NCBI GenBank assembly: GCA_027488855.1
Contig: JAIYAV010000364.1
Span: 1-37,801 of the forward strand
Length of the DNA: 37,801 nucleotides
Direction: 5' to 3'
Source: Saprospiraceae bacterium
GTDB lineage: Bacteria > Bacteroidota > Bacteroidia > Chitinophagales > Saprospiraceae
Below, piece by piece: positions 8,140 through 14,892 of this stretch. Below the pieces are notes generated by a model. The model had not been told where the DNA came from, did no database searches, and saw nothing but the letters and a program-made list of their open reading frames with translations. Within the stretch, counting starts at the first letter, position 1, and each line of letters opens with the position of its first letter. The translations under genes were made by a program, and so were the position numbers.

Positions 8140-8661
8140 ATGTTGAAGAAGGATTATTCCAAAACGAAAAAAGTTTGTAAAGTTACTTTCTCTTTGCCTA
8201 GCGCTGCTGTTCAAGATGGCGCTGAAGTTCGCGTATTGGGCGACTTCAATAGCTGGACCTGGGAAAGCGGCCTCCTTATGAAGGCTGGCAAAACGGAGTA
8301 TACTGCATCGATTGAATTGGCCCTGGGTGCCAACTACGAATTCCGCTACGCGATCAACAACGAACGTTGGGAAAACGATTGGGCTGCCGACGCTTATGTG
8401 CCTTCTCCTTTTGATGGCATCACCAACTCTTTGGTTTCTGTATCCGCAGTAGTTGACGGTGAATTGACCGGCAAAGCAGATGGTGGCAAAAAAGTTAAAG
8501 CAACTGGTGCCCCTAAAGCTGAAAAGCCTGCCGCTGCGGCCAAGGAAGAAGCCCCCAAAGCTCCTGCCAAAGCTAAAGCTCCGGCTAAAACCACTACTAC
8601 TGTTGCCAAAACCACCAAGGCACCTGCAAAATCTAAAGCAAAGGAAACACCCAAGAAGTAA
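8140..8661 (+). CDS. CBM48 glycogen-binding protein with Lys/Ala/Pro-rich tail
   Basis: This 173-residue protein has two parts. Residues about 8-100 form an isoamylase-N / AMPK-type glycogen-binding module (CBM48): VTFSLPSAA, VRVLGDFNSW, YEFRYAINNERWENDW and PSPFDGITNSLVSV. The Trp residues and the GDFNSW turn are the usual glucan-contact features. Residues about 115-173 are a low-complexity tail of Lys, Ala, Pro and Thr (KAPAKAKAPAKTTTT) that resembles histone H1 or AlgP tails and should be disordered and strongly basic. There is no signal peptide, so the protein is cytoplasmic. It precedes glgB, and a strong terminator separates the two. It probably binds glycogen without catalysing anything, and the tail may bind nucleic acid or another polyanion (inference). 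Confidence 0.85.
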   Translation: MLKKDYSKTKKVCKVTFSLPSAAVQDGAEVRVLGDFNSWTWESGLLMKAGKTEYTASIELALGANYEFRYAINNERWENDWAADAYVPSPFDGITNSLVSVSAVVDGELTGKADGGKKVKATGAPKAEKPAAAAKEEAPKAPAKAKAPAKTTTTVAKTTKAPAKSKAKETPKK

Positions 8662-8683
8662 TTACTTCCAGGGGTTTTTCCAG

Positions 8684-8723
8684 CGCAGCATTACTTTATT
8701 TGGTAATGCTGCGTTTTTTTTTT
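8684..8723 (+). terminator. Rho-independent terminator after the CBM48 gene
   Basis: The stem CGCAGCATTAC (8684-8694) pairs perfectly with GTAATGCTGCG (8703-8713) across an 8 nt loop, followed by ten T residues (8714-8723). Confidence 0.93.
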
Positions 8724-8898
8724 CAGATCACTTCTCTTTTAGCATTACCTTGCTATTTTTGCTAGGGTATGAAACAAAGATCAGGTCAGGGTACAATCAA
8801 ATTGTATTACCTCTCTCTTTTCATTCATTTTGTACCATTCGCTTTTTCCATCAGTAACGGCAGGCCCTGGTCTGTCGAAGCCTCCAATCTCTGCATGT

Positions 8899-10797
8899 AT
8901 GAGTAAGGTAATCAACCACAGCCTTTTTACAGACTACGATATTTACCTGTTCAAATCAGGCACTCATTTTCGGATTTATGAAAAAATGGGTAGCCATTTG
9001 ATCGAAGTCGATGGCCAAAAAGGAGTGTACTTTTCCGTATGGGCACCCAATGCACAGTCTGTTTCGGTGATTGGCAACTTCAACTTTTGGAACACTCAAG
9101 AACATCCCCTCACCTCGCGTTGGGACGGATCGGGTATCTGGGAAGGATTTATTCCTGGACTGGAAAAAGGCACCCTGTACAAATACCACATCCATTCGCA
9201 AAATGGACGGCATGTAGAAAAAGGTGACCCCTATGCCTTGTTTTGGGAAGTACCTCCTAAAACCGCCTCGATTGTTTGGGAAAATGACTACAGCTGGCAA
9301 GACCAGGACTGGCTCAAACAGCGCCAGGACAAAGCAGGCAAACCCCAACCCTACTCCGTGTACGAAGTACACATGGGCACCTGGAAAAAGAATGGCAACG
9401 AATCGCTGAGCTACCGCGAATTGGCCGTGGATTTGGTGCAATACTTGCAAGAAATGAACTTCACCCACGTGGAGTTTCTGCCCGTGATGGAGCACCCGTA
9501 TTTCCCTTCCTGGGGTTATCAAGTGACCGGGTATTTTGCGCCCACCAGTCGATTCGGCACCCCGGAAGACTTCATGTATTTGGTTGATAAACTGCACCAG
9601 GGCGGCATTGGTGTCATTCTAGACTGGGTTCCTTCCCATTTCCCGACTGATGCGCATGGTTTGGCCGAATTTGATGGCACCTACTTGTACGAGCACGAGG
9701 ATCCACGCAAGGGTTTTCACCCGGATTGGAAGAGCGCGATCTACAATTTTGGCCGCAATGAGGTGCGCAACTTCCTGGTGTCGAACGCCCTGTTTTGGCT
9801 TGATCGTTTCCATGTGGATGGCCTGCGTGTAGACGCCGTAGCCTCGATGCTTTACCTGGATTATTCCCGTGAAGAAGGGGAGTGGATTCCGAATCCCCAA
9901 GGTGGCAAGGAAAACCTGGAAGCCATTTCCTTCCTGCGCGAATTCAATACGATGACTTACCGGGAATTCCCCGATGCCATCACCATTGCGGAAGAATCAA
10001 CCGCTTGGACGGGGGTATCCCAACCTACTTATGCGGGCGGATTGGGTTTTGGCCAAAAATGGATGATGGGCTGGATGCACGATACGCTGGATTATTTCAA
10101 AAAGGATCCCATCCACCGCAAGTACCACCACGGGGAAATTACCTTCAGTTTGATCTACGCCTTTACCGAAAACTTCATGTTGCCTCTCTCACACGATGAG
10201 GTGGTACACGGCAAAGGCCCGCTGATTGACCGCATGCCCGGCGACGAGTGGCAACGTTTTGCCAACTTGCGCCTGATGTACGGCTACATGTATACGCATC
10301 CTGGCACGAAACTGCTCTTCATGGGTGGCGAGTTTGGTCAAACCAGCGAATGGAGCATCGAGCGCGGCCTGGAATGGTGGTTGCTCGAATTTGGCCCGCA
10401 CAAAGGGGTTCAAGCCTGGGTACGCGACCTTAACAAGTTTTATTCCGACTACCCGGCGATGTATGAAAAACAGTTTAACGCGGAAGGTTTTGAATGGGTA
10501 GAACATGGTGACTGGGAAAACAGTGTGCTGGCTTACCTGCGCAAAGGCGAAAAAGCGGAGGAAAACTTGCTGGTCGTATGCAATTTCACTCCTACAACCC
10601 GCCAGGGCTTCCGCGTTGGGGTACCTGCGGCAGGCAAGTGGAAAGAGGTACTCAGCAGTGATGCCAAAATCTACAACGGCACCGGGGATCACCCCAATGG
10701 TACCATCAAAGCCGACAAGCAGGAATGGAACGGCCAAGAGCACTCGATTGAGTTGACCTTGCCACCGCTGGCTACGGTGATTTTTCAAAAGGTGTAA
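8899..10797 (+). CDS. glgB: 1,4-alpha-glucan branching enzyme
   Basis: This 632-residue GH13 enzyme makes alpha-1,6 branch points in glycogen. Its N-terminal CBM48 module (VYFSVWAPNAQSVSVIGNFNFW) is followed by the catalytic barrel: EVHMGTW, FLPVMEHPYFPSWGYQVTGYF, VILDWVPSHFP, DGLRVDAVASMLYLDY with the nucleophile Asp, TIAEEST with the acid/base Glu, and LSHDEVVHGK. An all-beta C-terminal domain ends LPPLATVIFQ. I chose the ATG at 8899 (MSKVINHS) because codons upstream in frame from 8830 do not resemble the family and length from 8899 is typical. A possible -7 element, TATTTTTG, is at 8754-8761. It lies next to another glycogen-binding protein, so this is a small glycogen locus. Confidence 0.97.
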   Translation: MSKVINHSLFTDYDIYLFKSGTHFRIYEKMGSHLIEVDGQKGVYFSVWAPNAQSVSVIGNFNFWNTQEHPLTSRWDGSGIWEGFIPGLEKGTLYKYHIHSQNGRHVEKGDPYALFWEVPPKTASIVWENDYSWQDQDWLKQRQDKAGKPQPYSVYEVHMGTWKKNGNESLSYRELAVDLVQYLQEMNFTHVEFLPVMEHPYFPSWGYQVTGYFAPTSRFGTPEDFMYLVDKLHQGGIGVILDWVPSHFPTDAHGLAEFDGTYLYEHEDPRKGFHPDWKSAIYNFGRNEVRNFLVSNALFWLDRFHVDGLRVDAVASMLYLDYSREEGEWIPNPQGGKENLEAISFLREFNTMTYREFPDAITIAEESTAWTGVSQPTYAGGLGFGQKWMMGWMHDTLDYFKKDPIHRKYHHGEITFSLIYAFTENFMLPLSHDEVVHGKGPLIDRMPGDEWQRFANLRLMYGYMYTHPGTKLLFMGGEFGQTSEWSIERGLEWWLLEFGPHKGVQAWVRDLNKFYSDYPAMYEKQFNAEGFEWVEHGDWENSVLAYLRKGEKAEENLLVVCNFTPTTRQGFRVGVPAAGKWKEVLSSDAKIYNGTGDHPNGTIKADKQEWNGQEHSIELTLPPLATVIFQKV

Positions 10798-10813
10798 ATT
10801 CGATAGAAAATAG

Positions 10814-10855
10814 AACGGCGTGAGTGGAACGGATGGGCTGCTCACGCCGTTTGTA
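10814..10855 (+). terminator. Hairpin terminator after glgB
   Basis: AACGGCGTGAG (10814-10824) pairs perfectly with CTCACGCCGTT (10841-10851) across a 16 nt loop. A short T-rich stretch follows, so it could terminate in the forward direction, though the U run is weak. Confidence 0.65.
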
Positions 10856-10890
10856 TTATTAAAAATTTGGTTGAAAAGTAAAATTAAATC

Positions 10891-11796
10891 ATGTACAAAG
10901 AACTCATTTGGAATGGTGCTTTGCTCTCATTGGGCATCTTTTTGATTTTGTTGATGACCATGGAAATTTCTGGCACTTCAATCGTACCAGGTTGGCGATC
11001 TTATCCCGCAGGATTGATTGATAAATTAAAGCTGGGTTTATTATTGGGGATTTTTTTCATCGCATCAAGGTATATTTTACTAGGGATTCTAAATATCTCC
11101 CATCCTGATTTTCGCCTGTCTGTACTTTTATTGAGCTATCTGTTGCCGATCTTACTGATTTTATTGGCCTGGCATTACTACATGGATAGAGTAATGGGTA
11201 GTTTTCATGGAACAATAATGCCAATTGAAGACCTAAAAAAAGAAGTGAAGTTATTGCAGCAAGCTGGTTTGTTTAAAAAACACCAGGTCGATTCTGCTGA
11301 AGCAACCGAAATCGCTATCGGGCGCGCCCTGGTGCAAAGCCATGGAATCATTTACGCGGAAGCATTTGTGAACCCAGCCAATGGAAATATAGATCATGAA
11401 CGCTGTATTGAACTAGATACAGATAAAGCGTGTAATGTTAGAAATTTGATAGAAACGGAAACCGCAGGTGGGATAAAAACGTATGTTCGCTTGCTTCAAA
11501 GATTGGAACGAATCTCGGAAGAAAAGTTTGAGGCGCAGGAAGTAGTAGAAGACTGGGACTCCAATGGCAATCTTTTATTGACGTTCAAAAAAGCGTCTAA
11601 TCTCCATAAAATCGCATTGCGCCAAGACCGACCTTGGGAAAATGTTGAGCAGATTATCCGCTACCTGAATAACCAATTACGTGATAAGGACTATCAATTT
11701 TATTGGACTGAGGGAGAACTACGCATCGTGATTGGACTAAGTCAAGCAGAGGAGCAAAAATTGAGCGAGCTTACGGAGCTGAAATTTTCAAAATAA
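10891..11796 (+). CDS. Unrecognised membrane protein with C-terminal soluble domain
   Basis: I do not recognise a family for this 301-residue protein. Three hydrophobic segments lie at about residues 8-25, 46-68 and 76-96. About 200 polar residues follow, with mixed alpha/beta character (EIAIGRALVQSHGIIYAEAF, GGIKTYVRLLQRLERI, EDWDSNGNLLLTFKKA, YQFYWTEGELRIVIGLSQ). The gene is visibly more AT-rich than glgB before it. It ends 12 bp before the adenylate-kinase-like gene, which itself overlaps the ADP-ribosylglycohydrolase gene, so the three are probably cotranscribed. A role linked to those nucleotide enzymes is only inference. Confidence 0.75.
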   Translation: MYKELIWNGALLSLGIFLILLMTMEISGTSIVPGWRSYPAGLIDKLKLGLLLGIFFIASRYILLGILNISHPDFRLSVLLLSYLLPILLILLAWHYYMDRVMGSFHGTIMPIEDLKKEVKLLQQAGLFKKHQVDSAEATEIAIGRALVQSHGIIYAEAFVNPANGNIDHERCIELDTDKACNVRNLIETETAGGIKTYVRLLQRLERISEEKFEAQEVVEDWDSNGNLLLTFKKASNLHKIALRQDRPWENVEQIIRYLNNQLRDKDYQFYWTEGELRIVIGLSQAEEQKLSELTELKFSK

Positions 11797-11808
11797 CACT
11801 TTTTCAAT

Positions 11809-12390
11809 ATGAAAATTCTAGTCGTTACAGGACCACCCTATTCTGGAAAAGGAACGCAGTGTGCAGCGCTTAAAAAGAATTTGGGCTATAAACATCTTTC
11901 CACTGGTGATCGAATTCGAGAGGAAAAGAAGCAAGAAACTTCACGTGCATTAGTCATGAAAGCTTACGAAGAGCAAGGAAATTTGGTGCCAGATTCCATG
12001 ATGCTGGAGTTGATAGAAGACATGATTGAAGAAAACCGTCAGGAAACAGGAATTATCCTGGACGGCTATCCGCGCACAGTTCCACAAGTAGATGCATTGC
12101 TGGAAATGTTGGATAAAAAAGGGCTGCAAATTGCCAAGGTCATCAACATTGAAGTGCCTAGTGATGAGCTTTTAGTGCGGGCGAAAAAAAGGGCAGCAGA
12201 ATCCGCGCGTAAAGACGATGATGACCCCGAAACCCATTTCAAACGTATTCGCATTTTTGAAGCAGAAACCCGACCTGCGATAGCCTATTTCAAAACCAAA
12301 GTTGAGGTGACCGACATTGATGGTTTGGGGAAGATAGATGAAATTACAGCGCGAATTCTTAAGGATTTGGATGAAACAGCGCAGCCTTGA
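11809..12390 (+). CDS. Adenylate kinase family protein (short form)
   Basis: This 193-residue nucleoside monophosphate kinase has the P-loop GPPYSGKGTQ, the NMP-binding STGDRIREE, the family signature IILDGYPRT, and the short lid region running from RAKKRAAESARKDDDDPETHFKRIR to FEAETRP. Members transfer phosphate between ATP and AMP (or UMP/CMP). Tyr replaces the usual Gly in the middle of the P-loop (GPPGSGKGT in most adenylate kinases). That, and its neighbours, suggest it could be a second, specialised copy and not the housekeeping Adk. The housekeeping gene is not in this window, so this cannot be settled here. Its stop lies 20 bp inside the start of the next gene. Confidence 0.88.
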   Translation: MKILVVTGPPYSGKGTQCAALKKNLGYKHLSTGDRIREEKKQETSRALVMKAYEEQGNLVPDSMMLELIEDMIEENRQETGIILDGYPRTVPQVDALLEMLDKKGLQIAKVINIEVPSDELLVRAKKRAAESARKDDDDPETHFKRIRIFEAETRPAIAYFKTKVEVTDIDGLGKIDEITARILKDLDETAQP

Positions 12391-13372
12391 CCTCCTCCTC
12401 GGCCTCGCCATCGGTGACGCCTACGCCGCTGGCCTCGAATTCCAGGATCGCGACTGGATTCGCCAGCACGTCGATTTTGCCCACTTCATCAATGTGCGGG
12501 AGCACATCCCGGTTGCGCCCGAAAAATTGACAGCTTTTACCGCCCATTACCAAGCCTGGGATTACACCGACGATACGGAAATGACCATTGGTTCCTTCAA
12601 AGCCCTGTGCAGTGGTCAAGGCATCACTGAACAGCTCCTGGTAGACCATTGGGAGGCTGAATACCGCGAGGGCCTTCAACGCAAGGGATATGGCCGCAAC
12701 GGCCACGGCTCGATGGCCTGGTATTACGAAGGGCGACTGAGTTTGGAAGAGATTCGCGATTTTCAGCGCCACCGCCCCAATCCGGGCAATGCTCCAGCCA
12801 TGCGGGCGATTCCTTTTGGTCTGGTAGCAGAAGAATTGGTCAACCAATATGCGGCCATCAATGCCTTAGCCACCCACCCTAATGCCCAAGCGGTACAGTC
12901 TTCCCAAATTGTGGCCCGGGCAGCGCGGCATTTTTTAGTGGAAAATGGAACTGCCGATGGATTGATTCCTTATTGTTTGCAGAAAATAGAACTGGATGAG
13001 GGTTATCAAAACTACCTGCAAGCAGTGGACGAACTCCCGGCCTATGAGGAGTTGGGTGATGCTGAATTTGCTCTGCTTTGTGGGCCTCAGCCAATTCAAG
13101 AGCCTTATTTTTTACCAGGCATCAAGGGTTTGCCTTCGGATTCAAAATATACAGCAGGTGCAGTTTTGTACATCCTGAAGCAGGCCAGTAATGCATTTGA
13201 AGCCTTAAAAAAGTCGGTTTATTTGGGTGGGGATGTGGATTCCCTGGCGGCGCTGACCACAGGGGTTCTGGCAGGACGTTTTGGGGTGGAGTCCTTACCT
13301 GCGTACATGATTGAGGGTGTTGAGGGGAAAGATTACCTGCAAAAAATTGCAAAAATGTGGGATGTGTCGTAG
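12371..13372 (+). CDS. ADP-ribosylglycohydrolase family protein
   Basis: This 333-residue protein belongs to the DraG/ARH fold. It has GLAIGDAYAAGLEF at the N-terminus, the metal-binding YTDDTEM (residues about 65-71), GYGRNGHGSMAW, and the C-terminal metal motif YLGGDVDSLAALTTGVLAG, where GGDTDT is more usual. Family members remove ADP-ribose from proteins or small molecules with two metal ions. I chose the ATG at 12371 (MKQRSLDLLLGLAIGD) over an in-frame ATG at 12338 because the conserved fold begins there. The start overlaps the adenylate-kinase-like gene by 20 bp, which implies translational coupling. The sequence is richer in GC than the two genes before it. Its TAG stop lies inside a 28 bp palindrome. 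Confidence 0.88.
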   Translation: MKQRSLDLLLGLAIGDAYAAGLEFQDRDWIRQHVDFAHFINVREHIPVAPEKLTAFTAHYQAWDYTDDTEMTIGSFKALCSGQGITEQLLVDHWEAEYREGLQRKGYGRNGHGSMAWYYEGRLSLEEIRDFQRHRPNPGNAPAMRAIPFGLVAEELVNQYAAINALATHPNAQAVQSSQIVARAARHFLVENGTADGLIPYCLQKIELDEGYQNYLQAVDELPAYEELGDAEFALLCGPQPIQEPYFLPGIKGLPSDSKYTAGAVLYILKQASNAFEALKKSVYLGGDVDSLAALTTGVLAGRFGVESLPAYMIEGVEGKDYLQKIAKMWDVS

Positions 13373-13396
13373 AGACGTTGCATGCAACGTCTCTAC
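13369..13396. repeat. Perfect 28 bp palindrome
   Basis: GTAGAGACGTTGCA (13369-13382) is followed directly by its exact reverse complement (13383-13396). It overlaps the stop codon of the ADP-ribosylglycohydrolase gene and lies in the 41 bp gap between convergent genes. Similar GTAGAGACGTT palindromes are dispersed in many Bacteroidota and cyanobacterial genomes as far as I recall. Here it could act as a bidirectional hairpin. Confidence 0.85.
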
Positions 13397-13413
13397 AGGG
13401 CCCAAAATCGGAC

Positions 13414-13797
13414 CTATTTCTTAAAAATAAAACGGGTCATAAAAATCCCCTGTGAATTGTTGTCGCCAAAGTTGCCGGGTACGACTTCTACCAATTCATA
13501 ACCATCGGCACTGTTTTTGGCTAAAAGATCGGTAACGCTGCGGTTGTTGGTTTGCAAATTGGCAAAATTGATGCCCGTTAAACTGAAGATGTTTTGGATT
13601 TCGACTTCGGAGGTAGCGCCATTGCTATCCATGGTGAGTACTTTGGAGCGCCCCAGTTTGCCGGGTACCACAGATTCTACCACGGTTACTACCCGCCATT
13701 CATTGGCAGCAGGTTTTTCAGCCTTGGGGCTCAGGGCCATGAACAATGGGATGGCTGCGATCAACGCAAAGCTTAAAATCAAAGATGCTTTTTTCAT
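13414..13797 (-). CDS. Small exported protein, DUF4177-like
   Basis: This is a 127-residue protein starting MKKASLILSFALIAAIPLFMALSP, a signal peptide or N-terminal anchor. The mature part (EWRVVTVVESVVPG, SLTGINFANLQ, LLAKNSADGYELVEVVPG, IFMTRFIFKK) has the layout of DUF4177-type small domains: an N-terminal strand, then a helix ending in xGYELV, then a C-terminal strand. That resemblance is tentative. I chose the ATG at 13797 because the extra 28 codons upstream to 13881 are translated from the AGTGAAA tandem repeat and give only Phe/His-rich low complexity. No function can be assigned. Confidence 0.75.
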   Translation of the reverse strand: MKKASLILSFALIAAIPLFMALSPKAEKPAANEWRVVTVVESVVPGKLGRSKVLTMDSNGATSEVEIQNIFSLTGINFANLQTNNRSVTDLLAKNSADGYELVEVVPGNFGDNNSQGIFMTRFIFKK

Positions 13798-13814
13798 AGT
13801 AGTACGTTTTTTTA

Positions 13815-13880
13815 AGTGAAAAGTGAAAAATGAAAAGTGAAAAATGAAAAGTGAAAAGTGAAAAGTATGATTGTTCTTCA
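13815..13880. repeat. Tandem AGTGAAA heptamer array with partial inverted arm
   Basis: About seven copies of a 7 bp unit, AGTGAAA or AATGAAA, run from 13815 to 13866. They are followed by TTCACATTTCACTT in the opposite sense. The array fills the gap between the GHMP kinase stop (13885) and the small exported protein start (13797). Confidence 0.85.
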
Positions 13881-13884
13881 CATT

Positions 13885-14778
13885 TCACTTCAAGATTATG
13901 GCCTTGGGCGGTAAATGCTCAGCTTCGCCCATGCCCAGCAGGAAGCCGCCGCCGCCTGCCCCGCACAATTTGAGGGCAAAATGCCCGGTGTTTAGCCCTT
14001 CTGCCCATAATGCCTGGAAGGATTGTGGAATCATGGGGGCAAAATGGATTTGTTGCAGGGTGCTGATTTTTTTCCACCAGTCAAATAAAATTACCCAGTT
14101 GCCAGCCCGGAATGATTCGATGGCGTGTGCCGTAAGGGGAATCATTTCCAGTTGGATGCTTTGGAGGTATGCCGCTTCGGTGCAGCGCTCCAAAAACAAG
14201 TTTACCCATGGTGCGGTGCTGCGTTGAATGTCGGTGTCCAGTAAAAAAAACTGGAAGCCACTCGTTGCAGTTGGCCAGTCGGGCACTTCAACGGTTTGTA
14301 TCGTGCCGTTGGCTTGTAGCAAGACTGGTTGGTTCAAATAAACGATCAAAGGATCGGTACCAGAACTGGAACCGTGGAAAAAACTCTCCATTTGCCCCAA
14401 AACTCGTTTAAGTTCGGGATAAAGTGCCTCATCCCCGCGCCCAATCGGCTGGAGGGCGTAGCGTGCATACAAGGCCGCACACAAAGCCCCTGAACTGCCC
14501 GCTCCATAGCCATTGGGAATATTGCTGTCAAAATACAAACCTGCGGCCAAGTCCTCGCTGAAACGCGCCAGTTCCATTTCCATTTCCAGCGCCCCGTTGG
14601 ACTGCTGCTCGGCCAAGTATTGACACCATTCGGCGAGGTTGCGTTGCAATGCAGGCGCAGTTTCTGGCGTGGTGTAAGCCCATTTGCCGCTGAAAAGGGG
14701 GAGGGGCAGTGCAAGGGCTGCTGAGCCGCGCAGGATGGTGTGTTCGCCGAAGAGGAGGAGTTTGCTAGAGAAAATCAT
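13885..14778 (-). CDS. GHMP kinase, mevalonate-kinase-like
   Basis: This 297-residue GHMP-superfamily kinase opens with SSKLLLFGEHTILRGSAALALP, the mevalonate kinase start. It carries the ATP-binding loop IPNGYGAGSSGALCA and the substrate motif FHGSSSGTDPLIVY, which contains the family Asp. Its C-terminal glycine motif is LKLCGAGGGGFLLGMG. Family members phosphorylate mevalonate on the way to isopentenyl diphosphate in the cytoplasm, but related sugar or diphosphomevalonate kinases share these motifs, so the exact substrate is inferred. At under 300 residues it is on the short side for the family. It is followed by the small exported protein and preceded by rpsA, with a terminator on that side. 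Confidence 0.82.
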   Translation of the reverse strand: MIFSSKLLLFGEHTILRGSAALALPLPLFSGKWAYTTPETAPALQRNLAEWCQYLAEQQSNGALEMEMELARFSEDLAAGLYFDSNIPNGYGAGSSGALCAALYARYALQPIGRGDEALYPELKRVLGQMESFFHGSSSGTDPLIVYLNQPVLLQANGTIQTVEVPDWPTATSGFQFFLLDTDIQRSTAPWVNLFLERCTEAAYLQSIQLEMIPLTAHAIESFRAGNWVILFDWWKKISTLQQIHFAPMIPQSFQALWAEGLNTGHFALKLCGAGGGGFLLGMGEAEHLPPKAIILK

Positions 14779-14835
14779 GGATTCAAAAATAGGGATTTGA
14801 GGATTGGGATGCTAGGGGATTAACTTTTTGAAAAC

Positions 14836-14877
14836 AAAAAAGCCCCACCGTGGATCACCACGATGAGGCCTTTTTTT
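14836..14877. terminator. Hairpin terminator after rpsA, flanked by A and T runs
   Basis: AGCCCCACCGTGG (14841-14853) pairs with CCACGATGAGGCC (14858-14870) through Watson-Crick and G-U pairs. There is an A tract on the left and seven T residues on the right. Read on the minus strand it ends rpsA transcription 16 nt after the stop codon. The flanking runs would allow it to work in both directions. Confidence 0.8.
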
Positions 14878-14892
14878 ATCTCCATCAGGATT

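Noticed and set aside
8480-8857. 125-codon forward frame rich in Lys/Leu/Pro
   Set aside because: It is the +1 frame of the repetitive tail of the CBM48 protein and runs through the strong terminator.
13815-13866. CRISPR-like array
   Set aside because: The units are 7 bp and contiguous, with no spacers and no cas genes nearby.
13798-13881. Longer start for the small exported protein
   Set aside because: The added residues are translated AGTGAAA repeat and would bury the signal peptide.
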